DNA of 64,000 nt from Undaria pinnatifida (GCA_012845835.1 JABAKD010000018.1:434001-498000); one strand, 5' to 3'; counted from the first letter of the stretch, positions 22,541 through 34,316 are shown. Numbers and translations are program-made. The notes: generated from the letters alone by a model not told the origin.

Positions 22541-23560
22541 GTAAAGGTGTCCACGTTGACTGCCGGCGGACGCTTGAGGCAACTCGAATGGAGTCGGAGC
22601 GTGGTACCAATACGATAAGTCGCATTTTCCTTCACCAACAAATATATGTATACTCCGGAGTATATCTTAGTACGCGCGTTTTTCATGGACACGTGCTCAA
22701 CAACGGTAGAGGTGCAACATTTCTTATGTGAGAAACCCATGGGCCTCTGAGGTACACAACAAAAAACATACGTCAAATTGAAGAACAAGAGGTAACTTCC
22801 GACAATCTTTGTCTAGAAGAAGTTCCATTCTTCATAAAACGTGTAAGACAAAAGGCGGTATAACGTAATACCTCTATCATCGTAGCACGCGTTCGCCATA
22901 CACTGAAAACACCCTCGGCCGCCTAGTAATACCAAACAAATAGCATGCAAATTACGACTGACGTTCCGACGGTTTTGAAAACGCCACCTCAATCGTGGCA
23001 CGCGCTCATGGGGGTAGTTTCACATCATAGTTGCGGATACAAAAACATCGCACACCGTTGAGGTTTGCGCGTGGGCTACGGCAGAGGGCGGCGCATGGTA
23101 CGATACAGGTGTGTCATATTGCGCTTGGGTTCCCCACCTGTGAGGAACGCTATGCCACGCCCAAAGACCAAGGCCGCGGCAGGGGGATCACTTTTTGTTT
23201 GTATTTCAGTGGATCGAAATCACTGGCATGGGTGATCCCCCCTGTTGCTTTGCGGACTCTCAATTTATTTTATTTTATATTTTGAAATAAAATTCGAAAG
23301 GCAATGGTAAGCTATGCGGCGCAAAACAACTACCAGGTACCTAACATATTTTAGTCGGTCAAGTGCAAAATCACTCGGGCGAGTGGCCCAAACCCTGTAA
23401 TGAAAAACGGGGAAGGCGCCTCTTAGGTTAGCCCTTATCCACACCTAAAACCGAAAAAATATTGAAGAACAATCGGCGCGTGCTACGATTGAGGTAGCAT
23501 TGTTTGGAGAAAATAGTTTCGGAAAGGCGGGGTTTCATCCACCGAAATAGTCAAAAGTTC
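22541..23560. other. R2 fragments, no gene
   Basis: R2 ends are visible near 22869 (TCATCGTAGCACGCGT), 22990 (AATCGTGGCACGCG) and 23480 (GCGCGTGCTACGATTGAGGT). A near-palindrome CACTCGGGCGAGTG is at 23372-23385. No supported coding sequence. Confidence 0.45.
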
Positions 23561-23847
23561 ATGTTGGTTATATAGCACTACCCACTGAGCCATATATGGT
23601 CGTAGCAAGGATCTCCGGGGCTCACCCCTTGCCACGCACTACAGTAGTACTCAGGAGCAAACTACAACAACTATTCAACGTCTCCAGCGCGCACGCTCGC
23701 AAAGACGTAACTATGAATTCGATAAGGGACTCGCGAACATGTGTTATATTGGTTATATAGCCCTACCCACTAGTGTATTCTTGGCAATAGGAGGTCTGGT
23801 ACCAGGAGCCAAGGATATCTGCACAGGCGATAGACTCAACCGATGGG

Positions 23848-24027
23848 ATTCACCAGCTGAGGAGTGAGCTTCAGCTGATGATGAAGAAGAAACAAGCATC
23901 GACGATGCAAGACATGCGGGAGATGATGGCCGAGCTCATGGGGAAGAACGGCCCGTCGAAGCCTAGCAGTGCTGAGGGCAGCGCTGCTTTAGGAGGGACA
24001 GGCGAGGGGCTGAACCCACTGCCGTAA
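23848..24027 (+). pseudogene. Gag N-terminal Met- and Lys-rich segment
   Basis: An open stretch rich in Met, Lys and Glu (LQLMMKKKQASTMQDMREMM) that would form a helix or coiled coil, ending in a stop at about 24026. GAGGGGCTGAACCCACTGC is duplicated at about 24004 and 24070, followed by a run of about eight CTG triplets at 24103-24127. Confidence 0.45.
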
Positions 24028-24307
24028 GAGGGGACGGCAGAGAGGGCAGGGCTGCTGTATGGGAGCCCACGAGGGGCTGAACCCACTGCTGCACGACAAT
24101 ATTCTGCTGCTGCTGCTGCTGCTGCTGGAGGTGGAGCGAAAGAAGAACGACAGCAGCAAGAGAAACGACGTTTCGTGAGAATTCGTCGCGTAATGTGGGA
24201 GAGACGGAACGCAGAAGAGCTGCTGTTTCTGTGAGGTTGGCCCAGTCAGGGGCCAGCTAGATCAGCAAAGGGGAACCGAAGAATGGAGTTAATAACCCGG
24301 CGGTGAG

Positions 24308-25340
24308 TTGGGGATTGAACATTATATGTTGCCTCTACCTAGACTTGTTCTCAAACACATCGCTGTCCCAATATTTAGTGGGAAGAAACCCGACCTCGCT
24401 GCCTGGACCAAAGACGCCAGGCACTACGCGAAAATAGTAGGTTTCCTGTACGTTTTTGTGTCCGATCTACCGCAGTACATCTCCGTGGGGGGTCTAGATA
24501 CCGAGAACGCACTACTCATCGACATGGGGTACAGCCGCGAAAGTGTATATACACATGCACTGGCGTCGAACTTCCTATCGACGGCTCTCGAGAGCAAGAG
24601 CGACAAGAGTATTATGCACAGGTGTAGCTCGCCGAGAGAAGCGTGCGGCGCGCTCCTTGCGTGGTACGGCCCTCAAACGACGGGGGCCAAGTCGGACCTC
24701 TCCCGACGCTTTAATAGTTTTATTATATCGCCGGGGAGCAACCCTCTCGGGGAGAAAGGCAGGATCGAAGATCTTGACACAGGAATGCGTACAACGAACT
24801 AGCCTTCGACGACAACGTGCTGTATACAATTGCCATTGAAGCTCTGCCTGCCTAGTACGAGGTGGAGGCAAGGAACCTTGCATCTCATAACGGTATCGGC
24901 CACGGTGACATTATCAAAGCTGTCCGATAGCGGCACCACCGATTTTTCTGAAAACAGGAAGAATAATTCCAACGCTGGCCATGCCAGCCATGTCATGTTC
25001 ACCGGTGGCGGCGGCGGTGGCCGCAAAAAAGGCGGCCGCGGTGCTCACGGGATAAGTAGAGGCCGGGGTAAAGGAAAAGGCGGACGTCGAGGACAGCAAG
25101 GACGCGGCGGTAAAAGCACCGACGAGGGCGGTGGTGGCTCGGTCGCGGCTGCCGGTGGCGCTGACAGCAGCGCCAAAACCGCCGAAGGTGGTACCTCCGA
25201 GGAGAGAGGCTACAGGTGTGGCAAGAAGGGCCATTGGAGGGTCGACTGCACGGAGGAGCTATGCAGTCGATGCTACGGACGGGGATGTCTGCCGCAGGTC
25301 GAAAAAGGATGCTGTGCTGGCGGTGTTTTACAACGATGAC
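24308..25340 (+). pseudogene. Copia Gag and Gly-rich nucleocapsid
   Basis: 24308-24802 encodes a Gag-like region (PIFSGKKPDLAAWTKDARHY, SPREACGALLAWYG). It continues in another frame with FDDNVLYTIAIEALPA, a stop, and YEVEARNLASHNGIGHGDII. A Gly/Arg/Lys-rich basic stretch (about 25010-25140) precedes YRCGKKGHWRVDC, a zinc knuckle whose first cysteine appears to have been replaced by Gly. At least one frameshift and two stops. Confidence 0.75.
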
Positions 25341-25461
25341 AATGATGATACGGTCGGGGCTTCAACCTTCAAGGCCGGACAGACAGGCGAGTGCAGTGAT
25401 GTTTTTGGGGGAAAGGGAGAAAGGGGGGTCGGCTTGGCAAGTAGGGGATTAGGCCAGGCTT

Positions 25462-26078
25462 TGCGATAGTGGAACGTCTACTCACATGACGCCTTCAGAA
25501 GATGGCATAATATACTGCAGAGAGTGCAGTTTCAAACAGCGCATTGCGGACGACTCAACCCGCACGATCGAACGATATGGCAATATTAGCTTTGTATCTC
25601 GGTCCGGAAACGGTCTCGTGCGAGTAATGCCGACTAATGTTGCACACTTGCCAGACATCCGATACTATCTCTTTTCCCTACCCACTCTCGTGAAGAACGG
25701 TCACGTTTTCGAAGAGCGTTCCACGGGGATTGTAGTCAAACTCAAGTCTGAGTGCTCGATCACGTTTCCGTTGACCGTGTACAGCTTTTAAGGCTACCGG
25801 ATCGACTGCAGTACTAGGGAAGATGTCTGTGCTGTACTCGCCCCGGGAAAATCGCCCAACAAGCCAGTGGTTAACATTAACGACTACCACTACGCGGCCG
25901 GACACTTCCACGAGGCACTGCTCCGCAAGATCGTGGATCAGCAAGGGATCTCCCTCGACGGAACGCTGCTGGAGTGCAAAAGGTACCCCATGACGAAGGT
26001 CTCCGCCGAGGTATCAAGCAGACCACATACACTCGAGCAGGTAAGAATCTCGGGAGGTTTTTTTGTGAATTTGAGTGG
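25462..26078 (+). pseudogene. Copia protease and GAG_pre-integrase
   Basis: CDSGTSTHMTPSEDGI (from about 25462) carries the D-S-G protease active site and the STHMT context seen in Copia. It is followed by NVAHLPDIRYYLFSLPTLVK and YAAGHFHEALLRKIVDQQGI (pre-integrase; the usual H.R.GH is decayed). A stop lies just before VAGYR-like sequence at about 25790. The coding match ends at 26078, where a MITE is inserted. Confidence 0.7.
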
Positions 26079-26334
26079 GAGTCGTTCTACGGTAGCCTCC
26101 TTTTCTTTTGGTTAACGAAATCGCCGGTGTCAAAACCAGCTCCCGGTTGTATCCCCTGAAATACGGTGTCCCTCGACGCCCTCCCCGACGTCGTCGATCG
26201 ATAGACCTACCTCTGCACACGAGACCAAATATGGATACCCTTTTACAATAGTATCCTTCCTTGTGTCGAGCAGCCATGAAACGTTCGTTAAAGAAAATCG
26301 CTGCTTTTTGGGGGGGGCTGTCGTGAAATCAGTC
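26079..26334 (+). mobile_element. MITE-C copy 1 inserted in Copia integrase
   Basis: A 256-bp element with ends GAGTCGTTCTACGGTAGCC and (reverse complement of right end) GACTGATTTCACGACAGCC, flanked on both sides by GTGG. Removing it joins FVNLSG to the expected PKVV-like continuation of the integrase. Its body is similar to 26813-27058. Confidence 0.75.
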
Positions 26335-26812
26335 GTGGGCCTAAGGTGGTCAAGTCTCACGAGGGGGAGATATGTACGCTCATCGTGCCCGACGATATTT
26401 CACAGTTTGCGTGGGTGTATTTTACGCGCCAATAATCGGACGCCGCGGACACGTTCGAACAGTTCCTCGCGGATACTCGTGCAGACGGTGTCCCTTCATG
26501 GGTGGTGAACGTCCGATCCGATGGGGGCAGTGAATAATGTGGGGGGGAGTGGGGCGACATATGTAGATCGTGATGCATCAAGCATGAACAAACCACGGCC
26601 GAAAGTCTCAAACTCAATGTGGTATCCTAGCGCGCGATAGGTTTGACTGGAACGGTCGCAGTCGCGGGTAGAATTCAGGCTCGTGAGCGTTTCCCCAGAG
26701 CGCAGTTTCCGGCAACGGAATCGTTGTGGACTGAACCGTCGCACTGGGCGTGCGATGCTTTGAACCGCACAGCAACGTCAGCTAACCCCGCAAACAAGTC
26801 CCCGTACGAGAT
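26335..26812 (+). pseudogene. Copia integrase core, decayed
   Basis: Reads VVKSHEGEICTLIVPDDISQ FAWVYFTR around 26340-26440 (first catalytic Asp in PDDI), then VPSWVVNVRSDGGSE around 26490-26535 (second Asp region), with a stop where the conserved EF should continue. It then resumes as AGRIQARERFPRAQFPATES and LNRTATSANPANKSPYEM, ending exactly at the second MITE. Confidence 0.7.
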
Positions 26813-27058
26813 GAGTCGTTCTACTGTAGCCCCCGCCAACTTTTCTTCAACAAAATCGCCGGTTTCAAAACCGGCTCCCAGTCGTATCTCCTGAGATACG
26901 GTGTCCCTCGACTCCGACGTCATCGATCGATAGACCCGTGCACACAATAACATACTTGGATACTTTGCTGTCAATTGTATCCTTCCTTGTGTCGAGCAGT
27001 CATGAAACGTTCGTTGATAAAATCGCTGATTTCGGGAGGGGCTATTGTAGAATCAGAC
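26813..27058 (+). mobile_element. MITE-C copy 2 inserted in the same integrase
   Basis: A 246-bp element with ends GAGTCGTTCTACTGTAGCCC and (reverse complement) GTCTGATTCTACAATAGCCC, flanked by AGAT and ATAT (3 of 4 matching). Removing it restores the codon run for YEM-WYG in the integrase C-terminal region. The interior matches copy 1 over ATCCTTCCTTGTGTCGAGCA and ATGAAACGTTCGTT. Confidence 0.75.
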
Positions 27059-27825
27059 ATATGTGGTACGGTACAACCCCCCGGTAGTTCTTCTGCCTTT
27101 CCTCAAGCCTGGCTTCGGCAAGTTGAAGAGGGAAAACAAGCCCCAAGCAAAATCAACGGAATGTTTGTACCTGGACCCTGCGCCAAGTCACCCCCGAGAC
27201 GCCGTACGAGTGCTGAACAAACACCGTACTCTGCTTATCACGCGTCATGTCTCCTGGCAACGCGTGACGCTTGCACCACCAGTACCTGCTCAGGTTCATG
27301 ACTCCCTGTCTCAGGAAAAGGAGGAGCCCGAAGCCGACGACGAAAGAACGTCAAGTCTAGGTGGGGGGGAGGTGATGAACGTGCAGGACGAAAGTCTGGA
27401 TCGCCTGATCGACCTCGACGTGACATGGGAGGGGTGATCTGCACGCGTTCTTGCAGGAACGCTCACAGGAGACACCTGCAGCCGGCGATGCTAGCGACGG
27501 GACGGTCGAGTCCATACACTCGTCTCAAAGGGGCACGATGGACGCCTCCTCGGTCCCGGCAGTGAGGGCCGAAACAGTCAAAACGATGCGTTCGTCTCAA
27601 GGGAAGGCGGTGGACCACGCCTCTACGGCCCCGGCAGCGAGGGCCGGAAACGACTCAGGCGCAGCAGCAGCCTGTGGCACCGACCAAGGGAACGGCGATG
27701 ATCCCCTCGCGATTCTATCGGGGAGGGAAGCTCACGAGCTCAGTAGCTGCTCAGTAGCTGGGGAGACGGCTACCCCTGACAGTAATGGGCCGGACCCGGG
27801 GTCAGAGCCAACGCCTGTAGGATGA
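27059..27825 (+). pseudogene. Copia integrase C-terminus and Ser/Ala-rich linker
   Basis: PPVVLLPFLKPGFGKLKREN, ECLYLDPAPSHPRDAVRVLN and ITRHVSWQRV give the beta-rich C-terminal integrase region. An acidic linker follows, then (27451-27825) a Ser/Ala/Gly-rich stretch ending SNGPDPGSEPTPVG. A stop at about 27435 separates the two. Confidence 0.65.
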
Positions 27826-28039
27826 ATCTGTTTAACGTCACCGTGTGATGGAATACGCGATGTCTGCGGCAGTGCAAAGGTGGACGGGGTTTGGGAGTAT
27901 ATTGGAGAATGCATCCTCGACGACGGAGGACGCAATGGCCACGATGGCTGGAGGACCTGCTATGGAAGACAGTGAAGGGGAGTTGCACGTGTGCATGCCC
28001 AGTGGGCAGTCGGTAGCAGATATAGAACGTTCAAAGTAC

Positions 28040-28625
28040 AAGCGGCGTGGTGTGGGGCTATGATGAGTAAATTGCACCGTCACAAAACGACCGGAACATA
28101 CGAAGCCGCGGCACCGCCGCGAGGATGGAAACCTGTAAGTGCGAAATGGGTTTTCTCATACAAGACTGATAAAAATGGAATGATAGCCAAACGAATGCAA
28201 GACTTGTGACTAACGGCTTTAGCCAGAGGCAACACTTTGATTTCTCCCAAACGTTTCCATTAACCCCATCGTCAGCGTCAATTGTAATTCTGGTGGCAAT
28301 TGAAAATGAGCAAGGTCTGAAGATCTTTCAATAAGACGCTGCACAAGATTTGGTCCGCGTGAAACTACCCGATGGGTGTGGTGACATGTCAGGAAAGATT
28401 GTTCTCCTGAACATATCACTATATGGTCTAAAACAGAGAGGACGGCAAGTGGCCGAACTACTGGTAGAGGCCGTGGTAGAATACGGTATGGAGCAGTTTA
28501 AGACAGAACCTTGGGTTTTCCGTATGGTTGTGGATAGCAAGGTGGAACTGATTATGGCCGTTCATGTAGATGACATTGATTGCAGGATCGGACAAGGCAT
28601 GCACAGACTTTCATGCCGCATTAAA
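28040..28625 (+). pseudogene. Copia reverse transcriptase
   Basis: KPVSAKWVFSYKTDKNGMIA marks the RT start, and KLPDGCGDMSGKIVLLNISL with YGLKQ is the conserved palm region. MAVHVDDID at 28557-28583 is the YVDD catalytic box with His in place of Tyr. A stop at 28207 and another near 28334 interrupt it. The usual fold is complete in order but not in frame. Confidence 0.75.
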
Positions 28626-28639
28626 TAGTAAGATTCCCA

Positions 28640-29473
28640 CGAATATCCTCGGCGAGGTAATTTGGTATACTGGTTGTGCTTTCAAGCGTAACTGGGAATT
28701 GGGCACGTTTGATATCACGCAGAAAGCTTTCGCTGAAAGCATGCTGTAAATCGTTTGATGTAAACTCGTCCTCTGACATCCCCGCGACCCCTGGCTTTGA
28801 ACTAGGTCCAAGGGAGGAGGGCGAACCAAAGGGAGATTGGCCGCACAGGGGGGCTGTGAGCAGTCTGATGTGGCTGTCGACCGTGACACGGCCAGGCATC
28901 TCGAACGCGGTGCGTGCTGTGGCGCGCCATTCTCACAACCCCACCGACAGGCACTGGAAAGCTGTTCTGAAGATCATGGCATACCTCCACGGGACAAGGG
29001 GTGTGCGTTTAACTTTTGTAGGGGGTTCGGGATTGGATCTGACTGCATATGGTAATGCCGACTACGCCGACCAATCTAACGACAGGAGCTCGGTGTCGGG
29101 GACGGTAATTACCTTGCCGGGTGCTGCCGTCAGTTGGGCAAGTAGCGCACAGATGTGCGTTCCGTTGTCTACAGCAGAAGTAGAGTATGTAGCCCTGGGT
29201 GAAGGGGTGAAGGGGGCTCTGTTTATGGGGGCAGTGTTATCGTATATTTGTCCACAGCTAAGCGGATCGTGTGTCCGAGTTTTTAATGATAACCAGGGGG
29301 ACATAGCGCTGGCTGAGAACCATCTTACTTCTGCGCGGATCAAGCACATAGATGTGCAGTTCCATTTCGTCCGAGGTTCACTTCGTACCAAGAAAATTGG
29401 CGTCCAATTCGTAGCTTCGGGAAAGCAGCACGCGGATATTTTTTGCGAAATCCTTTGCTGCGACCCCTTTTAA
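28640..29473 (+). pseudogene. Copia RT thumb and RNase H
   Basis: The longest intact frame in the element (265 codons from 28676). TRPGISNAVRAVARHSHNPT DRHWKAVLKIMAYLHGTRG is the conserved region after RT. RNase H follows with NADYADQSNDRSSVSG, STAEVEYVALGEG, FNDNQGDIALAEN and KHIDVQFHFVR, so acidic catalytic residues are largely kept. The tail QHADIFCEILCCDPF deviates from the usual ADILTK motif. Part of a defective element. Confidence 0.8.
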
Positions 29474-29522
29474 ATATCACCGTAAGTTTTGTTTAACCTA
29501 CCGTTGAAGCATGAGTAAGGGG

Positions 29523-30000
29523 TGTGAACATTATTCGATGAGTATCCATGTTTGAGTCATGCGAGGAACATTTTGGCCGGCCGCCACCCCACGCTACTTT
29601 CGGGGGCATGGGTAAGTAGGGCGCTACTTGGCATTCTAGTTTCTGGCCATGGCCGTCGTTTGAATGCGGCCATTGTTACAATCGGTTTGGATGATGTAAG
29701 ACATACTGGGGGTTTTGACCTGGTGGCCGGGTTTCCTCTCGCTGGGCTGTCGTTGGCTGTTCTTTGGTCCTAGCTTGTTGTTTTGGATGCCTGTTCGGTC
29801 TCGTCACTGCTGTGAAGAGCCAGGGAGGGTGTTGGTTTGGATCGCCACAGCACGACGGATACAAATGTTGTAGAAGGTTGCGTATCGATTTCTAGGCGTT
29901 TTAGCAATTTTGATCATGAGAGACGAGCTCCAGCAATCCGCTTTCTGCTCCTTCTCTCCTCTCCGTCCTCTCAACACAACGAAGATAAGAACACTCATCA
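29523..30000 (+). repeat. Candidate 3' LTR of the plus-strand Copia
   Basis: Begins TGTGAACATTATTCG directly after a purine-rich GAGTAAGGGG tract, 49 bases after the RNase H stop, and may end at ..CACTCATCA (TG...CA). No second copy lies upstream in the window, so it cannot be confirmed by self-comparison. Confidence 0.5.
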
Positions 30001-30189
30001 AACCGTGAGGTGGTCAGGGCATCCGGGCTCGGACCCTCGACGAACAACTCATGTGCATGTTGTGGGGTTCGGGCTGCTTTCCTAGAGCATGGGGGGCGGG
30101 ACTCTTGGCATTGTCAAGTTCACCAGTTTGCACCTGCCATTAATCGTGAACCCCTGTCCACTAGACTACACTCCTACCACGAATTGACC

Positions 30190-30612
30190 CAAAATAAGTT
30201 GCCCCCCGTCCGCCCCCCCCCCGCCCCCCCCCGCTCTTCCCCCCCCTCCAACCAACCCCGCTCCCTTTTGATCAAAACCAGGCCCCCACGCCCTTCGAAC
30301 CTCCGCCCTCCCCTCACCGGATATTCGACTTACACAGAGGATTCACTTGATAAACGGGTGCATTTCCTTCCACAGCTTGTCAGATTTTGTCCCCCTCAGA
30401 AACGGGTGTTACAGTTTCCGCGCACAGACTGACTAGCATCACCCTGTTGACCCTGATAGCTACACTGTAGTTGTAAGGGGAGTCGCCGACCTATATCCTT
30501 AATGAGGACATACAACCCGTAATACGCGCGATCGGAGTATCACACACACAGCTTGCAAAGATGAGCTTCGACAAAAATTTCGATCTCACAGCTGGAGTGT
30601 ATTTTTTTTCAT
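30190..30612 (+). mobile_element. R1 copy
   Basis: C-rich tract, TTTTGATCAAAA, CAGATTTTGTCCCC, GGGGAGTCGCCGACCT, ACGCGCGATCGGAGTATCAC and GGAGTGTATTTT in order. Lacks the left block seen in longer copies. Confidence 0.7.
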
Positions 30613-31377
30613 TTTTTATAATAACAAATTTAATGTACGATGTGTTTTTTTATCTTTCATTCCTGAGCGAGCGTAGCGGGCGGAGAATATCGCCCGCGGA
30701 GCGAACCACCTTGTACCATGTGCATACCGTGGTACCTTGTGGTGTTGCATCATACCTGTACACGTACCAGGTACCTAGTACCCAGGTACAGCAGCAGTGT
30801 TTGTGTTCTTCGCATTCAACTGATATTTCCACCCATCCATTTTATAAGCAAATTTCAGGGACGTCAGCCGTGAGTTCGACGAATTTTAGGTCAATACTCA
30901 TCTTTGCAAGCTGCGTTGTTGGTACTTGTAATGTACAATATAAATGAGTTTTTATTTGGAGGTTTGTATTTTTCTATTTTTGGTCCACTATAATGGTAAG
31001 TGTTGGTATTTTTACTTTGGGTGGGGAATCTTGAGCTAGATCTAAACTCACATCTATTTTATAAACATATTACTGTAGTTTCCACTGCATGTACTGATCT
31101 TATCATATGTATGGTAAGCGGCTTATTTTGTTTTTTCTCTCCCCCAGGCTTTAATATCGGGAAGAGTACGATTACAGAATATTACTAGTTATCTTACATA
31201 TTACTCTTAATACCGCATTCGAGAATTCAAGTCGGTAACTCCCCCCCCAAAAAAATACAAACTCTGTACGCTGTCACTCTCAACATTTTATAAAAACAAT
31301 ATTTTCAGGACTTGAGGACTTCAGCAGGTGTGAGTTAGACGAAATTTGAGTCAGTTCACATATATTATAAAAATTAA

Positions 31378-32256
31378 AATACACTCCAGCTGTGAGATCG
31401 AAGATTTCGTCGAAACTCATCTTTGCAAGCTGTGTGTGATACTCCGATCGCGCGCATTACGAGTTGTGTGTCCTCATTAAGGATATAGGTCGGCGACTCC
31501 CCTTACAACTACAGTGTAGCTATTAGGGTCAACAGGATGATTTTAGTCAGTCTGTGCGCGGAAACTATAAAACCCGTTTCTGAGGGGGACAAAATCTGAC
31601 AGCTGTAAAGGGAAAGGGGGGCCTGGTTTTGATCAAAAGCGAGCGGGTTTGGAGGGGGGCGGTGGGGGGGGGGGGGAAAGGGGTAATTTGTGCATGTAAG
31701 CTATAAATCCTTTCGAGGGGATAAATCTGACGGTTTTGGCACCAGTATATTATTGGGGGCGCGGGGGGGGGGGGGGGGGGGGGGGGGGGGAGCAGCTCAA
31801 TATTTGCCTGGAAACTATACATTATTTTGAGGGGATAAATGTGACATTTTTGGAAATAATACATCAGTTTATCATGTATATCCTGGGGTAATTCGTACAA
31901 TCAGTGAGTAAAGAGAGGGTGGAGTGTTCGAGGGGGTGGGGTTGGGATGGGTTGGGGGGGGAGGGTGGGGGGTGGGGGCGGGGGGCGGGGGTGGGGGGGG
32001 AAACGGCTTTAGGTGAGGGGTTTGTTATACGTGTGGTGCTAGGTCTAGGCGAAGGTGCGGGTGATGGGGAAGAAGGGGGCGTTCGAGGCGGGGGGGGGGG
32101 GGGAACACAGCGGCATGGATGGCTCTCGAAAGATAATGAGGTGATATCCTGTGCGTGAAGTGTTTATTAATGTGGCGGATTTCGATATTTGGTGGGGCGT
32201 TTGAGTAAGGGAGAGCAAGAGGGGGGGGGGGGGGAGATTTTTTAAGAGGTTTAGGT
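31378..32256 (-). mobile_element. R1 copy, minus strand, with long G runs
   Basis: Reverse-orientation copy from AAAATACACTCCAGCTGTGA to AGGTTTAGGTCACA. Contains a run of about 30 G at roughly 31761-31790 and other G-rich tracts to 32100. With 30190-30612 it forms an inverted pair around about 770 bases of unrecognised AT-rich DNA (30613-31377). Confidence 0.7.
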
Positions 32257-32324
32257 CACAAACAATATTCAAATACACTTCGGCTGTGAGATCAAAGATA
32301 TGTATCAGCTTTTTATACGCGTGG

Positions 32325-32480
32325 TATATTGATAGCTACACTGTAGTTGTAAGGGGAGTCGCCGACCTATATCCTCAATGAGGACACACAACTCGTAATA
32401 CGCGCGATCGGAGTATCACACACAGCTTGCAAAGATGAGTTTCGACGAAATCTTCGATCTCACAGCTGGAGTGTATTTTC
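32325..32480 (+). mobile_element. R1 fragment (right end)
   Basis: Carries only the right part, from GATAGCTACACTGTAGTTGT through ACGCGCGATCGGAGTATCAC to GGAGTGTATTTT. Confidence 0.65.
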
Positions 32481-32684
32481 ATTTTTTACTATATATTTTG
32501 AAGCTGCTTGCTGGCACTTGTATTGTACTATGTGGGTAAAAAAAATGGAAGGGTCCTATTCTTTTATTAACAAACGCTTTTCTCCACTGCGATACAATGA
32601 TCGGTGTTAGTATTTTTACTTCAGACAGGTAGGTGGGGAATTTTGAAGTAATCTAACATCATATATATTATATGATTTTGTTAT

Positions 32685-33500
32685 TATATGTGACCTAAAC
32701 CTCTCGAAAACCCTTCCCACCCCCCCCCCCCCCCTCCCCCGCCTTTTTTTTTTTTTTCTTCTTTTTTCTTGTTCCCATCGTTTCCTCCTGAATAAACGCC
32801 CCACTTACTATCGAAATCCGCCAGAGTAATAAACACTTCCACGCCCTGGATATCGCCTCGTTATCGTTTCAGAGCCGTCCATGCCGCTGCTGCAATTCCC
32901 ACCCACCCCCGTCCCCAACGCCCCCTTCTTCACCGAACACCTGCACCATCGCCTAGACCTAGCACCCCGCGTATAGCCAACTCCTACATTTATGCGACCT
33001 AAAGCCCTCCCCCCCCCGCCCCCGCCCCCCCCCCCCCCCCCCACATTCCCCCTCCCCCACAAGAAATATTTAGAGTTTCCACGCACAAATAGACCTGCCC
33101 CACCCGTGCCCTTCCCCCCTTACCCCCCCTCCCGCCCCCCTTTTGATCAAAACCAGGCCCCCACGTCCTTAAAAACTCCGCCCTCCCCTCACCGGATATT
33201 CGACTTACAGGATTCACTTGATAAACTGATGCATTTCCTTCCACAGCTGTCAGATTTTGTCCCCCTCAGAAACAGGTTTTTTTATAGTTTCCGCGCACAG
33301 ACTGCCTAACATCACCCTGTTGACCCTGGTAGCTACACTGCTTGTAGTTGCAAGGGGAGTCGCCGACCTATATCCTTGAATTTGGAAACACAACCCGTAA
33401 TACGCGCGATCGGAGTATCACACACAGCTTGCAAAGATAGATGAGTTTCGACAAAATATTCGATCTCACAGCTAGCTGGAGTGTATTTTAATTTTTATAA
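32685..33500 (+). mobile_element. R1 copy, near full-length
   Basis: Closest relative of 1887-2652, starting TGACCTAAACCTCTCGAAAA and ending GGAGTGTATTTT followed by AATTTTTATAATA. Poly-C runs at 32718-32745 and 33010-33045 give spurious proline-rich frames. Confidence 0.75.
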
Positions 33501-34316
33501 TAAATGTATTTCTGTACGGATGGATGGCTTGGTAACGGTTGTTGGTACTCATGGTTAAGTGCGTATTATCCATCAAAACCACCAGTCAGTGTGTATGTTC
33601 TGATGCGTCATTGAGAGAGACAAGCTCTATGGGTACGAACGATTAATAACACTATTAATAGACGGAGATACCGGGTACTACACATTGCACATACAGCGAG
33701 GTGATTCGGGCGTGCAATTAACCGCGTTGAGAACGTGGAAAAAACAAGATATTCAAGCCAGCAAGCCAGACGAGTTGTGAAGTGAAAAAGAAGGTACAGA
33801 GTAGTCCCTGGTGCCGGGCTGCCGGTCTACGCAGAGAGATGCGCGGGCCAACGCTCAGCAAGATCAAGATTCGGATGGAACGTGCTATGACGAACGGCGG
33901 TACATACTTGGTATCATATGTTAATTTGTTTCCACTCGAATTTCCATCTTGACTCTCTACAAGTTGTGCGCAGTTTGAAGACGCGTAGTCTAGTGAACGC
34001 ACCAAGCTCGGGCTGATTGACTAGTATGTCACAGGAGATGATGCCAACCCATCAAGGAACCCAAGGAGTCTTACTACGCATGGGGAAGCATCAACATATG
34101 CGAGCACTGAACCGAGCTGAACAAGGGGCCACCACGCTGTGTACCCCTGGAAATACAAAGTTCTCCGCTTCTTGTACAGCGGCCCAGGTTTATATGAACT
34201 CCCAACGTCCCATTTAGAAAATGCCCCCAGCGTTGTTCTTGCTTGTTCACCAGGTTGGATACTTCTCTGCGAGGGCGAACTAAGCCACGCACTCTGCTCT
34301 GCGCCACGAGGGGCCC
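33501..34316. other. Upstream region of the tyrosinase gene
   Basis: No gene seen. A TTTATATGA motif at about 34190 could serve as a TATA-like element 125 bases before the ATG at 34317, but this is weak. A 210-codon minus-strand frame spanning 34021-34653 overlaps exon A and is not supported. Confidence 0.3.

Larger units (their letters stand above)
23560..30000 (+). mobile_element. Plus-strand Ty1/Copia retrotransposon, defective and interrupted
   Basis: Order along the plus strand is leader with a primer-binding-like GGTACCAGGAGCC (23799), Gag, Gly-rich nucleocapsid, protease, GAG_pre-integrase, integrase, linker, RT, RNase H and a purine-rich tract followed by a candidate 3' LTR. Two copies of one MITE sit in the integrase. 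A pair of direct repeats around GGTTATATAGC(A/C)CTACCCACT at about 23565 and 23750 may be 5' LTR remains. Stops and frameshifts occur throughout except in the last 265 codons. Confidence 0.85.
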
